DNA from: Ettlia oleoabundans
Lineage: Eukaryota > Chlorophyta > Chlorophyceae > Chlamydomonadales
Length of the DNA stretch: 23,899 nucleotides
Direction: 5' to 3'
NCBI GenBank assembly: GCA_019693395.1
Contig: JAAMXP010001396.1
Coordinates: 1 to 23,899 of the forward strand
The notes beneath the pieces were generated by a model. It saw only the letters and a list, made by a program, of their open reading frames with translations, did not search any database and had not been told where the DNA came from. Of this stretch, positions 1 through 12,128 are shown in pieces; the stretch's first letter is position 1; each line of letters opens with the position of its first letter. A program made the translations under genes and the position numbers.

Positions 1-218
1 GGTGGGGGGTGGGGGATGGTGCGGGCGCAGGCGGGCATAGCAGGATGAGGTACGATAATGAGGGATGTGCCTGCAGGTAAACATGGCCAACATGTCACTC
101 AACGTGAGCAGCTCTGCCTTTCCACTAAGCCTATTTCAACATCAACCCAGCCCCATCCAGCATAGCCCAGCCCAACCTTAGCTACAATGGTCAGGCACGT
201 TAGGGCCATGCACCCCTA

Positions 219-2747
<2,529 letters not shown>

Positions 2748-3064
2748 CGCGGGACGGGCGATGGAGCCGGGATCTGTATTTGGTTCAGCAAGCTGAGAGA
2801 CTAGAGAGCGCAGAAATGAGGCATGCCGCCCTGCACGGACAAGAGCTGCGAGCTGAAGGTAGCTTAAGGAGCTCACCCCAATGCTATATCGCGGCCGGTG
2901 GTGATGACGAGGCCAATGCTGTACTGCTGAATTGTACTTGTGCATGCGTCCAGCTGAGCGATGCCTGTGTCTCACCTTTGCCTTGCATATGACTTACTTT
3001 CAAGCCCTCTGCACGTTAAGCAGCCTGAAATACGCTGATTACAAGGGCAGGTTTTCAACTCAGG
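2748..3064. promoter_or_regulatory. Head-to-head intergenic region, probable bidirectional promoter
   Basis: This 317-nt gap separates the start codons of the MetAP2 gene (minus) and the M1AP-like gene (plus). It must hold both 5' leaders and promoters. I see no clear TATA box or long repeat in it. Open frames in this stretch are extensions or shadows of the MetAP2 first exon. Confidence 0.5.
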
Positions 3065-5558
3065 ATGGCTGGGTCACTGATGGTGCTCGTGGACCTGGCT
3101 GAGCCTGCCTGCTTCGCAGCTGCCAAGCAAGGGCTGCAGCATTTTTCAACCGGCTTGTGCCTGCAAACCTCCCAGCAGCACGCAGCAGCGGCCGAGGAAG
3201 CAGCAGCACTGCCGCCGCAGCCGCCAACACCCCCTGTGCTTGGCCTCTGCAACTTGGCCAAGCCCCCACAGTCGGTCAAGCCAGTGCTGCAAGTGCGCTA
3301 CCGTCCGGGGCCTTTTGTGTTGCGCGACTTCCACCTCGCTGTTGGTCGACTGGCATATGCCACTGAGAACATCAGCGGGGCCACAGCTGCCGCTGCGCTG
3401 CAACAGCTGGTGGGCGTGGTGGCTCAGGACGCTGCCTGCGCGTCAGCCGGTGCACGTAAATCGGTGCTGCACCTCACAGACCGACTTAACTACGAGCCAG
3501 AAGATTTCAGCAGCTGCCTGGAGGTGGGTGGCTTGCTGGGTGCTGGCACCCATTGGGAGACGTTGCGCCTGTCCTGCCACATTTAAAAACATTCAACCCC
3601 AGTTCAAATAATAGCCAGGGCGATCCCTCTCGTGCCATATGCTGCAGGTCTGTCGGAGCAAGGGAGTGCATGTGGAGCTGGTGTTCATGGTGGCGGCGGA
3701 CGAGGGCAGCAGTATAGAGCCCAGCGATGCGCTGGCTGCAGCATGGGAGACTGCCGAGCGAGTCTTTCCGCACCTCTCTGTCACCATCGTGCGCGGTGCC
3801 AGCAAAACCTCCTTTGATGCTCTAGCAAGCACCCTGCTGCAGCGCTTTGCACGGCAGCCACAACTGGCCGTCAACTTGCAGGCTAGTAGTGGGCGCTGAC
3901 CATAATCCAGCCCTGGTGTGCGCCAAGGATTGAAAGTTGTGGCTGGCGGCTCCAGCCACCTAATGGGATCAATTCTTATTCCCACTTCTCTCCATCGCCC
4001 CTTTCCCTCTCTACTTGCAGTTCAAACAGCCACTGGTGGGCAGCATTCGCGGCCTGGCATTGAGCTGCCTCGCAGAAGTGCGGCCGCTGGCGCAGGCTGT
4101 GCACCATGCTCTGCTGTGCCCCTGCCACCAGGCGCCTGCAAACGTGGCGGGATCCGGAGCAGAGGCCACTTGCTCCATCTCTGGCACCCCACTGGACCAT
4201 CGACAATGCCGCAAAGACGAGCGCACAGTGGTGGTGGGAGGCACCTCTGCGGGCGCCCTGCACCTGGCCGCACCCTTCAACATTGCCAGCCTGGGTGCGG
4301 GCGGGAGCGGCGTCAGCCTGAACGTGGTGGCTCGCATCAAGGTGAGGTAGGCAGCCGTTCTCCTTATTGTAGATACACGGTAAATGCCAGGTGCATCAGC
4401 CTAGCAGCTTGCAGTAGCTTTCTATGGCCGACCATTGTGCTGCTCTATTTGTGGCCCATTGCAGGCTGACCAGGCCAACCCATCACTTCTGTTCGGCGTG
4501 CCGCTACTGCTGGCTGCGCAGCAGCCAAGCCAGGTGTACAAGGTGTTGGCCGAAGGCGAAATGACGGACGTCAGCACCAATCAGCTGCTGGATCTGGTCT
4601 GCTCCTCTCTGAGGTGATGTGGAAAGAGGCAGGCAGGGTGAATGCAGGCATACAGCAGGAGCGGTGTGAGCGCATGCTCTGACTAGACTGCATACATGGC
4701 TGACCGTTTTGGTATTACATTAAAACACAGCCTCACACCCCTGCTGCAGCGATTCCCGGGAGGCCTTACTGGCCACAAGCACTACAGACCTCGAGACCAG
4801 GCGAGCAGGCCTCTTCCGCCTGCACTACCTGCTCCTGCCCTGCCAGGCGGGCAACGGGCGTGCAGCAGCGCTGTGTGCCAAACGACTGGCCTGTGCAGAG
4901 GAGCTCCTTGCTCCGCTAATTCCTGCACAGGCCGGAGTGGCTACTGTTCCAGCAACAATACCGCCGCCAGCTGTGGTGGAGGCGGTGGTGGGCCAGTTGG
5001 GGCGGGTGCCCCTTGAGCGTCTGGATCCCCTGCTGCTCAGCAGCCGATGCATAGAGACTGTCGAGGTGCGGATTGTGCCAAGCCTCTTTCTGCTACCAAT
5101 TCCGTGCTTGATTCATGCATGGATGTGTGCAAGGGTGCTTGTCAAGCAGAGTGCAGCTCTACTACCCACCATTTATTGCAATCAGTGGCACTGTGCTGGT
5201 TTCAAACTACGTATGCTGGCTTGTTGGTTGGCAGATGCTGGTGAGGGAGAGCCAACCTATGCCAAAGCCACAAGTGCCTGCCCCAGCTTCCAACCCCGCC
5301 CACGCTGCACCCACACCTGCGCCGATGGCAGCGCATATGCCTAGGGCAGCCCCACCGCAGATGGCGGCAGCCCAGACCAGGGTTGGTTTAGTGGCTGCAG
5401 AAGCAGCCGTGAACTCTGCGGCCAGCAGGGGCAGGCGGCCAGCAGGTGCTGCAGGTGGTGGCAGGGAGTCGGGCGGGCAGCGGGCAGGGAGCGGCAAGAG
5501 GCAGGTGCCAGCGGGTGGCAAGGGTTCTCTAGAGTTTAGGCGTAGCACCAGGCGATAG
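3065..5558 (+). CDS. M1AP-like protein (meiosis 1-associated protein family), 600 aa
   Basis: Exons 3065-3523, 3648-3881, 4021-4341, 4465-4613, 4750-5065 and 5235-5558 join in phase (0,0,0,2,0). They give 600 residues, against roughly 530 for vertebrate M1AP, which works with the crossover-promoting ZZS proteins in meiotic prophase. From memory, the similarity is collinear. The N-terminal strand and helix (VLVDLAEPACF, residues 7-17), a Cys-rich HHALLCPC segment, SLLFGVPLLL, a NQLLDLVCSSL helix, LHYLLLPC, and a final EAVVGQLGRVPLERLDPLLL segment appear in the same order as M1AP counterparts. The last exon is low-complexity, Ala/Pro/Arg-rich and ends basic (RRSTRR). Intron 2 needs a GC donor at 3882. 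The start has a good AGGATGGC context. The exon structure is fairly secure; the family name is tentative and needs a profile search. Confidence 0.6.
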
Positions 5559-5576
5559 TCTAGTGTCCTAAGAATC

Positions 5577-5581
5577 TGTAA
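5577..5581 (+). terminator. Polyadenylation signal TGTAA of the M1AP-like gene
   Basis: The chlorophyte signal TGTAA lies 19 nt after the TAG stop and overlaps AATAAA-like sequence (TGTAATAAATG). Confidence 0.6.
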
Positions 5582-5912
5582 TAAATGTGCCTCGCTTAGC
5601 AATGGCTTGCAAGCCACAAGGCCTCGGAATGCTGCACCAATCCGGCAGGCCATGGCAGGGCTGGCGCCGCCGGCACATCACGCGACTGGTGGAACGATAA
5701 CTTTCTGCCTGTAAAAATCTTCGTCGCACTATCTTAATAACCCAATTCTTGGTGTTGCGCCCTCCCCTGGCAAGCTGGGAGGTGTTTGCTTGGCTGGACT
5801 AGTTGTGGCACTTGCGAACGACACCGTTACCAGTGTCCTTCAACAGATCCGTTGGTACTGGTCGTGGGATGAACGTGTATCAGTGACCTCCTTTCAGCGA
5901 CAACGGGGGCCA
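5582..5912 (+). promoter_or_regulatory. Intergenic region before the GTPase gene
   Basis: These 331 nt separate the polyadenylation signal of the M1AP-like gene from the first in-frame ATG of the guanylate-binding protein gene. The stretch should contain the promoter and 5' leader. The reading frame of the first GTPase exon is open upstream but has no ATG before 5913. No repeat or other gene is visible. Confidence 0.4.
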
Positions 5913-8900
5913 ATGTCGGGTGGAGCAGCAACGAGCCGCTGGGCTGTTAGCCTGCTGCTAGCAGCCCTCGCGGCAGCCCCTTCGTATGGCGCAGACAGCA
6001 ACACGCGCCATCCGTGAGTGCCACCTCTGCCGCCAAATACCCGCCTACCGCTGCCCGTTGTTTGCCCCCGCTGCACGTCATCACTCTATGTTTTCGTGGT
6101 TTCAGCCTAGCCACTACTGCGGGCAGTGGCAGTGCAAGCACTTGGGTGTTGATTCCTACTTCAGCGCCAGGGGTCAGGGCAGCAAGCGCCATTGCAAGCT
6201 GCCCATGCAAGCGCACTGAGGCACTCAGCTGTCAATAGCCTAATGTGCATTGCCACCCCTTCATCTCTCATCTGTAGGTACGCCATTGTGCAGCCTCTGG
6301 AGCAGTCCAAGCTTGCGGTGCAGCAGGAAGGGCTGGCGTTGCTGCGAGGCATCAAGGGCAGCGTGTGTCCAGTGGCTGTCATTGGGCCATACCGTAGCGG
6401 CAAAAGCTTCACCCTCAACCAGCTGATGGGAGTGGCATGTGGTGGGTAACTGTGGGCATCGGGATGACTCATTCTATGGATTTTAGTCCCACAGAAGGCC
6501 TGCCTGGTGTTCCAGCTAAGCTGCTGCAGCTTGTTAGCTATGCATGCGCGCCACAGCCATGCATGCGCACGTATGCTGGCTGTTGACGCATCTTGCTACA
6601 GCGCTGCTCGTTCTTGTAACAATATTGGTCTGTCACGCCAAAGCTCGCGGGTCGAGTCCCGATATGTGCTTGGTTTGCCTGTGTGTTGCAGATGAGGGTT
6701 TTGGAGTGGGCCACACACGGCTGACGCAGACCAAGGGGGTGTGGATGTGGGGAGAGCCGGTGCCTGTGCAAATGCCCAATGGGGAGACCACAAACGTGGG
6801 TGGCAGCAGTTTTAGATGTGGGGTGTGGTCAGCTATGCTGTTTTACTGTCGAATGGCATAGCTCTGTTGGTGCAAATTGTGCTCTCTATCACAGCCACCG
6901 CAGTGTCCGCAGTACCTGCTGGCTGGCCTGCTGACCCTAGTGCAGTTTCATCACTTGCCTACAAGCCGTTTGTCTTCCATATTACGGACTGTCCCTGCCT
7001 GCTTGCCATCTGCTGTCCGGCCTTGATCGTTCTTCCCCCGGGGCTGCCAGCTGCCCTCCTGCCCTGCAGCTGCTGTTCTTTGACACCGAGGGCTTTGAGT
7101 CTACTGGCAAGGCTGACGTGTACGATGACAGGATCTTTGCCTTATCCGCGCTGCTTAGTCAGGTGGGAATCTTAAGCAGGTGATGCTGATAGCTGTGATG
7201 GCAGATTGTGTGCTCTATTTGAGTTGTTCGGTCAGTTAGGTGAATGGTACTCATATTCCGGCAAATGGGCAGTGGTTCTGTCCATTTTGCACCAATAATA
7301 ACTGCCCCTGTTGGGCCGAACCACAGCAGCCACCTGCATCGTGCCCTACGCTGCATGGTGTTTTGAACGTCTCCCTTACCCCCGTGCCTTTGCTGTGTCT
7401 GTGCTGGCTGCCACTGTGGCAGATCCTGATCTATAATCTTCCTGAGACCATCCGTGAGTCCGACCTGGAGAAGCTTTCTTTCGCTGTGGAGCTCTCAAAG
7501 GCGTTTTACGCGACAAGTAGTGCGAACACTAGCAGCAGCGGCAGCAGCAGCACCGCAGGCAGCAGCAACAGTGGTGGTAGCATCGGCAGCGGCCAAGGCG
7601 GCGCCACCAGCGGCGGTGCAGGCGCTGCTCAGGAGGCGCTGCCAGTGCAGCCCGGCCACATGGTCTGGCTCATTCAGCGTGACTTCTTGCAAGTAAGCTG
7701 GCAGCGTGTGCCAGCTGCGGCCGTGCTGTAAATTGGTTGGGAAAAAAGAGGAAGCAGGGAAGTGCATGAAAAGGCCACTCGCTGGCTGTTGCATCTGGAG
7801 TTGCTGGGGCTGCCAACCAGTTGCTGGGCTCTATGTGTCGCTCTGCAAAGCAGTTGCGTTGCTGTTGCCTGGGCCAGCATCCTCTGCCACCCATCATGGA
7901 CATGGCTTCACCTGCTGCTTGGTTTGCAAACTGGTGCATTCAAGTTGCAGTAAGATTTTGTGATTTGCTTGTCAATCGCATCTGTGTATGTGAGTTCATG
8001 CCAAGGGCCTGACACAACTCGTTTGTGTGCATATTTATGTGAAGGGCAAGAGCCTGGAGCAGACACTGTCCGATGCCCTGCAGCTGGTTCCCAACACGCA
8101 GAACGACCCCGGCGTAACTCAACTGAACCGAATCAGGTGAGGAGGGCAGGCTCCCGCCCTGGCCTGTGGGTGAAGCAAGGGCTGGGCTGGGGTTGCTGCA
8201 CTGTGCTACGGATGGGTTATGGCAATTGCAACCTTCCCAGTCCTGCCAGCAACAGGACGTGTTGCCACAGGCCTGACAGGCGTGCGATTTGTATTTGGTT
8301 CCTTGCAGAGAATCGCTGCACCTAATAGCCGCCAACTCCACGGCAGTGGGCCTGCCTCAGGTGCATTACTGGCCCGCTTTCTGCTCAACTGGCAGCTCTT
8401 TTTGACCGCTGTGTGACATGTACGTGGCCGATGCTCCCTCTCAGAGCAGAACAACAGCATGGCCCATATGGTGACCTGTGCTGAGATGAAACCAGCTGCA
8501 AGCAACTGAGGCATCCTCTCTCTCTTGCCCTACTGTTACCTGCTGCCCTGTGCCTGCAGCCTCACTTAGACCGCACCCGCCTGTGTGAGCTGGGTGACGA
8601 GGCCTTTGAGCCCGCCTACGTGGCCAAGCGCGAGGGGCTTAAGCAGCTGCTGCGGGCGCTGGCGCGGCCCAAGCTGGTGCAGGGCAAGCCGCTGGATGGC
8701 CCTGCACTGGCAGACCTCGTACAGCAGGTGGTGGACGGGCTCAACGACAGGGAAATACCCACAGGTGCGTGTGGCCGGGCCGCCGCTTACTGCGTAGCCC
8801 GTCCGCCCCTGCTTGTTGGCTTGGCTACGCGGGGTGGCAGTGCATCATAGGGGTTGTAAGAGTTTATGTGGGGCTCGAAGCCTTGTTGCTCGCGTGCACG

Positions 8901-11612
8901 GGCACTCCCTTTTGTCCGATGTTGTCACGACACGTCTTTTGACTCTCAGCACCTTGCCCCTTCCTGTCTGCGTGTGTCTTAACCCCCACCACCATCATCT
9001 CTATCGCCCATCCCCACCCACCCAGCTCGCTTCCCACCCTGCAGCTGGCAGCCTGGTCGAGTACTTCAACAAGGAGCTTGTGCAGGCGTGCAGGGACATC
9101 TATGTGCACAGGTGGGCAGGGCAGGCCTGCTGGTGTCTGGGAAGGTGCTAGTACACGTGCTTGCTTGCAAGAAGTCAGTGCCACAAGCAGGCATGGGCTG
9201 GGGAGCTTGGGGACAGGTTGAGTCGTATCCAGGCTCCCCTTATGTGACCTCCCCCCGCCCCTGTCAGCCTGCCTAACTTAGCATGCTGGCGCTTTCTTGC
9301 TGCCCACCCTGTGCTGCCTGAGGCAGGTATGCGTGGCTGGTAGGCCCCAGGATCGAGGAGATGCCACGGCTTCATTTGACATGTCTGGCACTGCCTTCAA
9401 TAATGTGGAGTTGCTTCTGCCCGTACCTGACTTCTGAGTGCCCGTACCTGGCTTCAGGGTTGAGGAGCTGCGGCTGCCAGTCGAGGAGGAGGCGCTAAAA
9501 AAGGCGCATGCGGCGGCGCAGCTCGCTGCCACTGCAAAGTTTGAGCGGGAGCGGTTTGGGGCTGATGTGTCGGCTCTGAGGCAAGCACTGGAGACGGCAA
9601 TCGCACGGGAGCACAGGTGGGGGGTGGGTGGCTGGGTGGGTGCGTAGGTGTCACCATTTAGGCTCTAAGTAGGCCGGGTAGCACTTGGGGAGACAGCCTG
9701 TCACCTGGGCCCCTACCTGGCTGCCTGTGACCCACCTTCTTTCCTGCGTCTGCTGTGCTCGCTGCACCCCCAACACCGCTTTCTTACCCTCCCTCTCTCC
9801 CTCTCCACCTGCAGTGCACGCCGCACCGCCAACACTTACGCGTCCTCTTCCGCCTGCGAGGCTGCTGAGATGGAGTGTGAGGAGGTGTTGGACCGGGAGG
9901 CACGACAGCATCTGCCGAGCAGCGGGCGATTCAAGGTGGGGCGGGGTAATGGGCCATCCTTGTTAGTGGCACCGGCAGTGGCGGCGCCGGTGCATGTTGA
10001 GTGACAGACAGACGGGCAGCGATGATGCCATGCTGGGCATTCCCCAAGGGACACTCCGTTCTCGTTTGCCATACGTCAGTCTACGCCTATATCAACCTGT
10101 TCTCGTTGATGCTGGTGTGTTCTGTGTGTGCAGGCGCAGTATGAGAAGTGCAGCGCCAAGTTCAGGAGGCAGTGTGTGGGGCCGGCCCTAGAACACAACA
10201 AAGGTGCGGGCGGGCAGGTTGGGAGGGGATTACAGCATGCCTGCCTGCCTGCCTACCAAGCCGCCTCGCTTGTTTGTGACTGTGTATACACAGCCTGGCA
10301 TGCACGCATACTTGTCTGCAAGTGTCGGCATTCGTGCATTTACGATGTCTCAAGAAATTTATAGGCACCAAATGTGCTAACTGGCTTGTGATCTGCCGGG
10401 CTGCTCAAGTGCCCGCTCGCCTGCTCAACTCGCCTTGTTGTAGACCGCCTGGCCAAGGCATGGGCGCGAGAGAATGCTCGGTTTGAGCGGGATTACAACG
10501 ACCGGCTCCTGAGTGGCTTGGTGATGATCAGGTGGGTGATTGATGGGTGGATGCGTGGGCTGGCTGGGGGATGGGTGGGTGGACTGGCTGGTGGGTGGTT
10601 CTTGGTGGGTGGTGGGCGGGTGCGCCATGTTTGTTGTGCGGCTGGGGATGTGTTGTGTATTAATATATGATGGAGTCGTGGAGGCATGTTGGCGAGAGGT
10701 TGGGGGAGGGACAATGCGATTAACACCTGCCTCATGTCCTGCTCACTTGCCCAACATTGCGCTGGTGTGCCACTGCTGTATGCATTGCGGGTACCTCGCC
10801 CCCAAACCATTGCATGCACACGCATACACACCAGCCGTATCACCCAACTGCTCCTATCCCCCCCTTCTCAATGCTGCAGCCTGGTAGCCATCCTTGCCTT
10901 CCGGTTTGTGGTGCGCGTGCAGCTGGGCGAGACCGCGGGTTGGGTGGCATTTATATTTCTGCAGGTGCGACGCATGCTGCTGTCTGCACATGCTTTACCG
11001 TGCGCCTGTGCGGTGCCTTGTGCTGCAACGGGTGTGTGGCATGTTGCACATATGAACACAAACAACACTCAACCAACACACGACAAACCTGCCCTCCCAA
11101 CTCGCCAACCCCACTTTGTAATTGGGTTTTTGTTTGATCCCTGCCTCAGGTTTACCCCCGCACTTTTATGGGCGAGAGCTCGATGTACGATAAAGGCTGG
11201 TGGCAGTTGTTGGTGCGGGTGTGGGAGGCAATCGTCTTCAACCCAGGTGGGTTTAGTTGCGGCCCACATAGCAACCAGGTGTGATGCACGGGAGTAACGG
11301 GATTGCCAAGCAACACAGTGATGCAAGAGGAGAGCGGCGAGGTGAATCTTGGGCCCGGCAAAGTTTGCATGTAGGTCCCCATCGCACAAAGTGCTGTGCA
11401 ACTTTGTTGTTGCTGCAACCTGCCTTGCCCTGTCTGCAGTCATGGATTTGGAGCGTGTGGGCGTGCCTCTCCTGGTGCTGGGGTGTGTGAGCATGCTGAC
11501 GCGGCGGTGGTGGCAGCCGCGCGTACAGGCGTGGTGGCGGCGGCGCAAGCTCAAACGTGCCGCCAATAAGCAGCGCTTGGCAACAGGGATAGACCGAGAT
11601 CTAGATGTGTGA
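5913..11612 (+). CDS. Guanylate-binding protein (plant GBP/atlastin-like), secretory membrane GTPase, 646 aa
   Basis: Large dynamin-superfamily GTPase, probably in the ER membrane. Exons: 5913-6013, 6278-6441, 6692-6795, 7070-7162, 7423-7692, 8045-8136, 8309-8360, 8560-8764, 9045-9111, 9458-9616, 9815-9935, 10134-10203, 10444-10531, 10880-10964, 11150-11246, 11440-11612. All phases agree. Residues 1-26 look like a signal peptide (WAVSLLLAALAAA). G1 is GPYRSGKS (70-77), G2 lies in TKGVWMW (102-108), G3 is DTEG (128-131) and the G4 motif is RDF (240-242). A Ser/Gly/Ala insert occupies about 186-229. The helical GBP domain follows (PHLDRTRLCELGD, GSLVEYFNKEL). Hydrophobic segments lie near 522-539, 548-557 and 595-609, then a basic tail. 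The C-terminal segments (WVAFIFLQ, IVFNPVMDLERVGVP) match plant GBPs that carry a signal peptide. Confidence 0.88.
6611..6665 (+). pseudogene. Decayed tRNA-Asp(GUC)-like fragment inside GTPase intron 2
   Basis: The stretch contains an anticodon-arm-like TTGGT-CTGTCAC-GCCAA with anticodon GTC and a five-pair stem (one G-T wobble). It is followed by AAGCT and a T-arm-like CGCGGGTCGAGTCCCG. The 3' half resembles organellar trnD (AAGCTGCGGGTTCGAG) with one inserted C and one missing T. No acceptor stem or complete D arm is present, so this is not a functional tRNA. It could be a nuclear relic of an organellar tRNA, or chance. Confidence 0.25.
9418..9457 (+). repeat. Tandem duplication of a 3' splice-site region
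   Basis: Two near-identical units lie side by side: 9418-9438 (TGCCCGTACCTGACTTCTGAG) shortened here to its core TGCCCGTACCTG plus ACTTCTGAG, and 9439-9457 (the same core plus GCTTCAG). The second ends in the acceptor used for GTPase exon 10, chosen because it keeps phase (AG+G, then GTT GAG GAG). The first unit also ends in AG. Confidence 0.7.
10532..10625 (+). repeat. G-rich GGGTGG/GGCTGG repeat in GTPase intron 13
   Basis: The stretch starts at the donor GTGGGT and carries many GGG runs separated by one to a few bases (GGGTGG, GGCTGG, GGTGGG). It is degenerate rather than an exact tandem array. The coding strand could form a G-quadruplex. Confidence 0.6.
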
Positions 11613-11690
11613 GGGATGGACAGCTGCTGCTGCTGCCAGCCCTATGCACTGTTCCTATGGCGCTTTTCTCAATCACACCCTCCCACCAAC

Positions 11691-11695
11691 TGTAA
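11691..11695 (+). terminator. Polyadenylation signal TGTAA of the GTPase gene
   Basis: TGTAA lies 79 nt after the TGA stop at 11610-11612. Confidence 0.5.
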
Positions 11696-11868
11696 AGCTG
11701 TTGAGTTTGATTGGCAGCACCAGTTTGGCTGCGTAACAGCGGGGTGTGAGGTGTGTTTCACTTGTCGAACTGCCTTGCTTTATTACAGCCTGGCAATACT
11801 TGTCATAAACCGCCGCATATTCTGGGCGTGTTGGTGTTTGGTGCAAGTTTGGGTCTGTGCCACCTGGC

Positions 11869-11873
11869 TTACA
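11869..11873 (-). terminator. Candidate polyadenylation signal TGTAA of the acyltransferase gene
   Basis: On the minus strand TGTAA occurs here, about 256 nt past the stop, and again at 11783-11787. Either could end the acyltransferase transcript. Confidence 0.35.
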
Positions 11874-12128
11874 GACAACGTGGAACAGCATGAGAGCTGA
11901 TGTGGGGCAGCATGGCATAGCACGCTGCGCATCCACCAGCATCCATACGTGCCAATCCTACTGCATAAGCAGCAGTAAGTATGATTATACTAGGGAAAAC
12001 ATACTCAGGAACTCTGGAGTAAATTAAATCATTGTACGGCAAAATTGCATTGCTCATAAGCTCAGTACTCCCATCTTGCTCGCGGTGGCCGGCTTTCATG
12101 CCCAAGCCTCTGTGCTGCTTGTAAGGAA

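Larger units (their letters stand above)
11613..12128. other. Convergent 3' region between the GTPase and acyltransferase genes
   Basis: This 516-nt stretch holds the 3' untranslated regions of two convergent genes. I see no coding signal or RNA gene. The composition is less GC-rich near 11970-12050. TGTAA signals on each strand are listed separately. Confidence 0.5.

Noticed and set aside
6540..6570. ATGCATGCGC direct repeat as a possible regulatory site
   Set aside because: Two copies only, inside an intron, and the sequence is a simple GCATGC alternation common in GC-rich algal DNA.
10232..10256. Short (CTGC)n-like run
   Set aside because: Only about four units in an intron; ordinary simple sequence.
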